From Candidatus Saccharicenans sp. (lineage in GTDB: Bacteria; Acidobacteriota; Aminicenantia; Aminicenantales; Saccharicenantaceae): 5,633 nucleotides of DNA. The stretch's first letter is position 1. Each line of letters begins with the position of its first letter. The stretch is from positions 2,611-8,243 of the forward strand of contig JANLGB010000093.1 of NCBI GenBank assembly GCA_024653405.1, in the 5' to 3' direction. Shown one piece after another: positions 3,999-5,633 of the stretch. A model generated the notes under the pieces. The model was given only the letters and a program-made list of their open reading frames with translations, did not search any database and had not been told where the DNA came from. The position numbers and the translations under genes were made by a program.

Positions 3999-5504
3999 TT
4001 AATCGAAGAAGAGGGGTGGAGGTACCATCTTCGGCCGCCGGCCAAAGAGCTTCTGATAAAGCTCAGGATAGGCATCTTTGCCACCCAGCAGGCTGGCGGT
4101 AACCGGAAAAACTTTCCTGGCCAGGTCAGACATGGCCGCACTCACCTGCCTTATCTCCCACTGGGCCGTGGCATCTTCACGGAGCCGGGAGAGATGATAG
4201 AGTTCACGAACATTGGCTTTGACCAAAACCCGGCGGCGGTGGGCATTGGTTAGGATGTAATCGGCAGCCGGACCGACTTTCTTTTTCAGTGTCCGCCAGG
4301 TCTTCTCGCTCTGCCTGATGACCTCCATAAATTTCCTTTGTTCCTTGATCTCTTTAATCGAGGGTGGCACAGTCACACCCAATTCCGGATCGTAGGGTTG
4401 AACCAGCAGGGTCATCATCCGGTGGCGCTTGAGCTGGGCAAAGCAAGAAGCCGAGACCACCAGGTCATAGGCCAGATAGGCCAGTTCAAACTCCCGGGGC
4501 GGCGAGTCATAGAATTCCATGTGCTCGAAGACCTTTTTCACGAGCTCGAGCTTTTTCTGCCGCGACCATCTCCTGACAATCCGTAGAGCTTCCTTAAATG
4601 AGACTCCGGCTGTGGAGAATAGCAAGGCCGCAATTATCTGCTCCTCCCCTTTCTCTGTAAACTCGGTCAGCCGGATTCTGTCAATCTTACATGAATATCT
4701 TTCTTTCTTTTTCAGCTCGGCCATCATCAGCAGAGCCTGTTCTCTAACCTTATCCATCATCTCGGCTTCATAGGGTGAAGGCTCGGTGAAGAGGATAATT
4801 GATGGGGCCACCTTTTTAGCCAGGTCGTGCAGATGGCGGACCAGTTCCTGAATCTCGGCGTTCTTGCTGGCGGCAAATCGCCGTATCATCAGCTCCAGGT
4901 TGCGGGCATTGACGGTCATCCCCAGCTGCCCTTTTGTGGCCAGGCTGACCACGTAACGGGCGTCCTCCTTGGCCCAGCCATCAAGGATGGGATGATTTTT
5001 GGGGTTGGTGGTCTGGCTGGGATATTTTTTGAAGATATGTTCGCGAAGCCGCCCGTAAAAATATCTGTAAGCATTATTCTGGGCTTCTATGGTCTCGGTG
5101 AAAATTCCTTCCAGCCCGGCCTGCTTAATTTCTTCTGGCAGCACGTAATCTCCGTCCAAGGTAATGTATCGCTGCGATTTTTCGGTGTAAGAACAAAGCC
5201 GGAAATGCTCTACTTCCTCGATAGCCAGGCGGCTCAGGCCAATCAGGTCAAAATTAAAAACCGCGTGCTCGGCCACCGAGTGATGGCCCATCTTGAAGAT
5301 GATATTCTGGTTGGAGCGTCGGGCCCTTTCGACTTCGGCCCGGGCTACAGCCCTGAGCTCATCCACCGGCCGCGAGTCGCGGGAGATGCGGGCGTAGGCG
5401 GCCGAGAGCGTCTCCGGGGTTATATCCTGCCGCTCCGGGCAATGCTTCTTCAGTTCTTCTATTACTTCAGCGTCAAAATTATATCCGGCCAGTATGATTT
5501 TCAT
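3999..5504 (-). CDS. Tandem two-domain ThyX (FAD-dependent thymidylate synthase) family protein
   Basis: This protein has 501 residues, about twice the usual 200-250 of ThyX, and contains two ThyX-like domains. True ThyX (gene thyX) methylates dUMP to dTMP with FAD, NADPH and methylene-tetrahydrofolate, as a tetramer with active sites between subunits. Its signature is RHR-x7-S. Domain 1 (about 1-240) has GHHSVAEH (His80), then HFR-x7-S (100-110) with Gln-Arg-Tyr after it, and NAR (199-201). It keeps the second Arg and Ser110 but has His-Phe for Arg-His. Domain 2 (about 285-475) keeps RHR (360-362), has Pro370 at the Ser position, and retains ANVREL (430-435) and AQWEIR (447-452). A linker of about 45 residues joins them. 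Neither half is canonical, so thymidylate synthase activity is uncertain; a divergent flavoenzyme or nucleotide-binding role is possible, and no symbol is given. The ATG at 5504 is chosen over TTG at 5573 because the promoter lies between them. No ribosome site precedes it. Confidence 0.88.
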   Translation of the reverse strand: MKIILAGYNFDAEVIEELKKHCPERQDITPETLSAAYARISRDSRPVDELRAVARAEVERARRSNQNIIFKMGHHSVAEHAVFNFDLIGLSRLAIEEVEHFRLCSYTEKSQRYITLDGDYVLPEEIKQAGLEGIFTETIEAQNNAYRYFYGRLREHIFKKYPSQTTNPKNHPILDGWAKEDARYVVSLATKGQLGMTVNARNLELMIRRFAASKNAEIQELVRHLHDLAKKVAPSIILFTEPSPYEAEMMDKVREQALLMMAELKKKERYSCKIDRIRLTEFTEKGEEQIIAALLFSTAGVSFKEALRIVRRWSRQKKLELVKKVFEHMEFYDSPPREFELAYLAYDLVVSASCFAQLKRHRMMTLLVQPYDPELGVTVPPSIKEIKEQRKFMEVIRQSEKTWRTLKKKVGPAADYILTNAHRRRVLVKANVRELYHLSRLREDATAQWEIRQVSAAMSDLARKVFPVTASLLGGKDAYPELYQKLFGRRPKMVPPPLFFD

Positions 5505-5510
5505 GCCATT

Positions 5511-5539
5511 AAGATAAAAGGAGCTGTCCGAATTGTCAA
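5511..5539 (-). promoter_or_regulatory. Promoter abutting the ThyX-like start codon (leaderless)
   Basis: On the minus strand a perfect TTGACA (5539-5534), a 17-base spacer and TATCTT (5516-5511, four of six) form a good sigma70-type promoter. The A of the ATG at 5504 is seven bases past the -10 box, the normal distance to a transcription start. The mRNA would therefore begin at or within a few bases of the start codon, which explains the missing ribosome site. Confidence 0.6.
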
Positions 5540-5577
5540 TTGCCCAGGAGAGAGGCGCAATATCAGTCTCCAATTTA

Positions 5578-5633
5578 TCAGGCCGGGCTATTGAGAGCAG
5601 GAAATAGACCAGAAAGAAGTTGCAAAGTCTCCT
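5578..5633 (-). CDS. Possible 3' end of an upstream minus-strand gene (partial)
   Basis: At the window edge a minus-strand frame reads ETLQLLSGLFPALNSPA and ends at TGA (5580-5578), directly followed by TAA. Its composition and double stop suit a gene end. The ThyX-like gene's own frame is also open to the edge here and a third frame is open for 14 codons, so the assignment is weak. No product can be named. Confidence 0.25.
   Translation of the reverse strand, partial: ETLQLLSGLFPALNSPA

Noticed and set aside
5505..5573. Extended ThyX-like start at TTG 5573
   Set aside because: No ribosome site before the TTG, the added 23 residues look non-conserved in character, and a good promoter lies inside this stretch.
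4827..5594. 255-codon open frame on the plus strand opposite the ThyX-like gene
   Set aside because: No ribosome site and no recognisable motif; the minus strand encodes a clear ThyX-family domain across the same bases.
1..5633. CRISPR array, insertion sequence, prophage or conjugative element
   Set aside because: No regularly spaced repeats, transposase, integrase or terminal repeats with target duplications were seen.

Overview
The window looks like chromosome of a Gram-negative (diderm) bacterium. The evidence is a probable outer-membrane-type lipoprotein (Cys24 followed by Ser), an exported serine hydrolase, two sigma70-like promoters with perfect TTGACA boxes, and strong GGAGG ribosome sites. 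The lineage cannot be fixed from five genes. Base composition is uneven: roughly 1-1100 and 2920-3240 are clearly AT-rich, while the main genes are moderately GC-rich. No rRNA, CRISPR array, insertion sequence or credible tRNA was found.

Layout. 1-276 is AT-rich with no convincing gene, only one protein-like open stretch lacking a start. 369-788 (minus) encodes a small PD-(D/E)xK-nuclease-like protein; a 31-codon tail in another frame abuts its stop, which suggests a C-terminal frameshift. 789-1103 is a divergent intergenic region with inverted repeats. 1104-2564 (plus) is an exported beta-lactamase-family serine hydrolase. It converges 13 bases from 2578-2916 (minus), a Mth938-like domain protein. 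After a second AT-rich gap, a near-consensus promoter and a very strong ribosome site drive 3245-3889 (plus), a lipoprotein-like coiled-coil protein with a C-terminal membrane helix. It converges on 3999-5504 (minus), a tandem two-domain ThyX (FAD-dependent thymidylate synthase) family protein. A consensus-like promoter sits directly against that gene's ATG, implying leaderless mRNA. The last ~55 bases may hold the end of another minus-strand gene.

The genes do not form an evident operon or shared pathway; most appear to be single-gene units in alternating orientation. The two most unusual items are the double-domain ThyX-like protein, in which each half keeps a different part of the catalytic signature, and the coiled-coil protein, whose two membrane anchors and ~22 nm predicted rod could bridge the periplasm.
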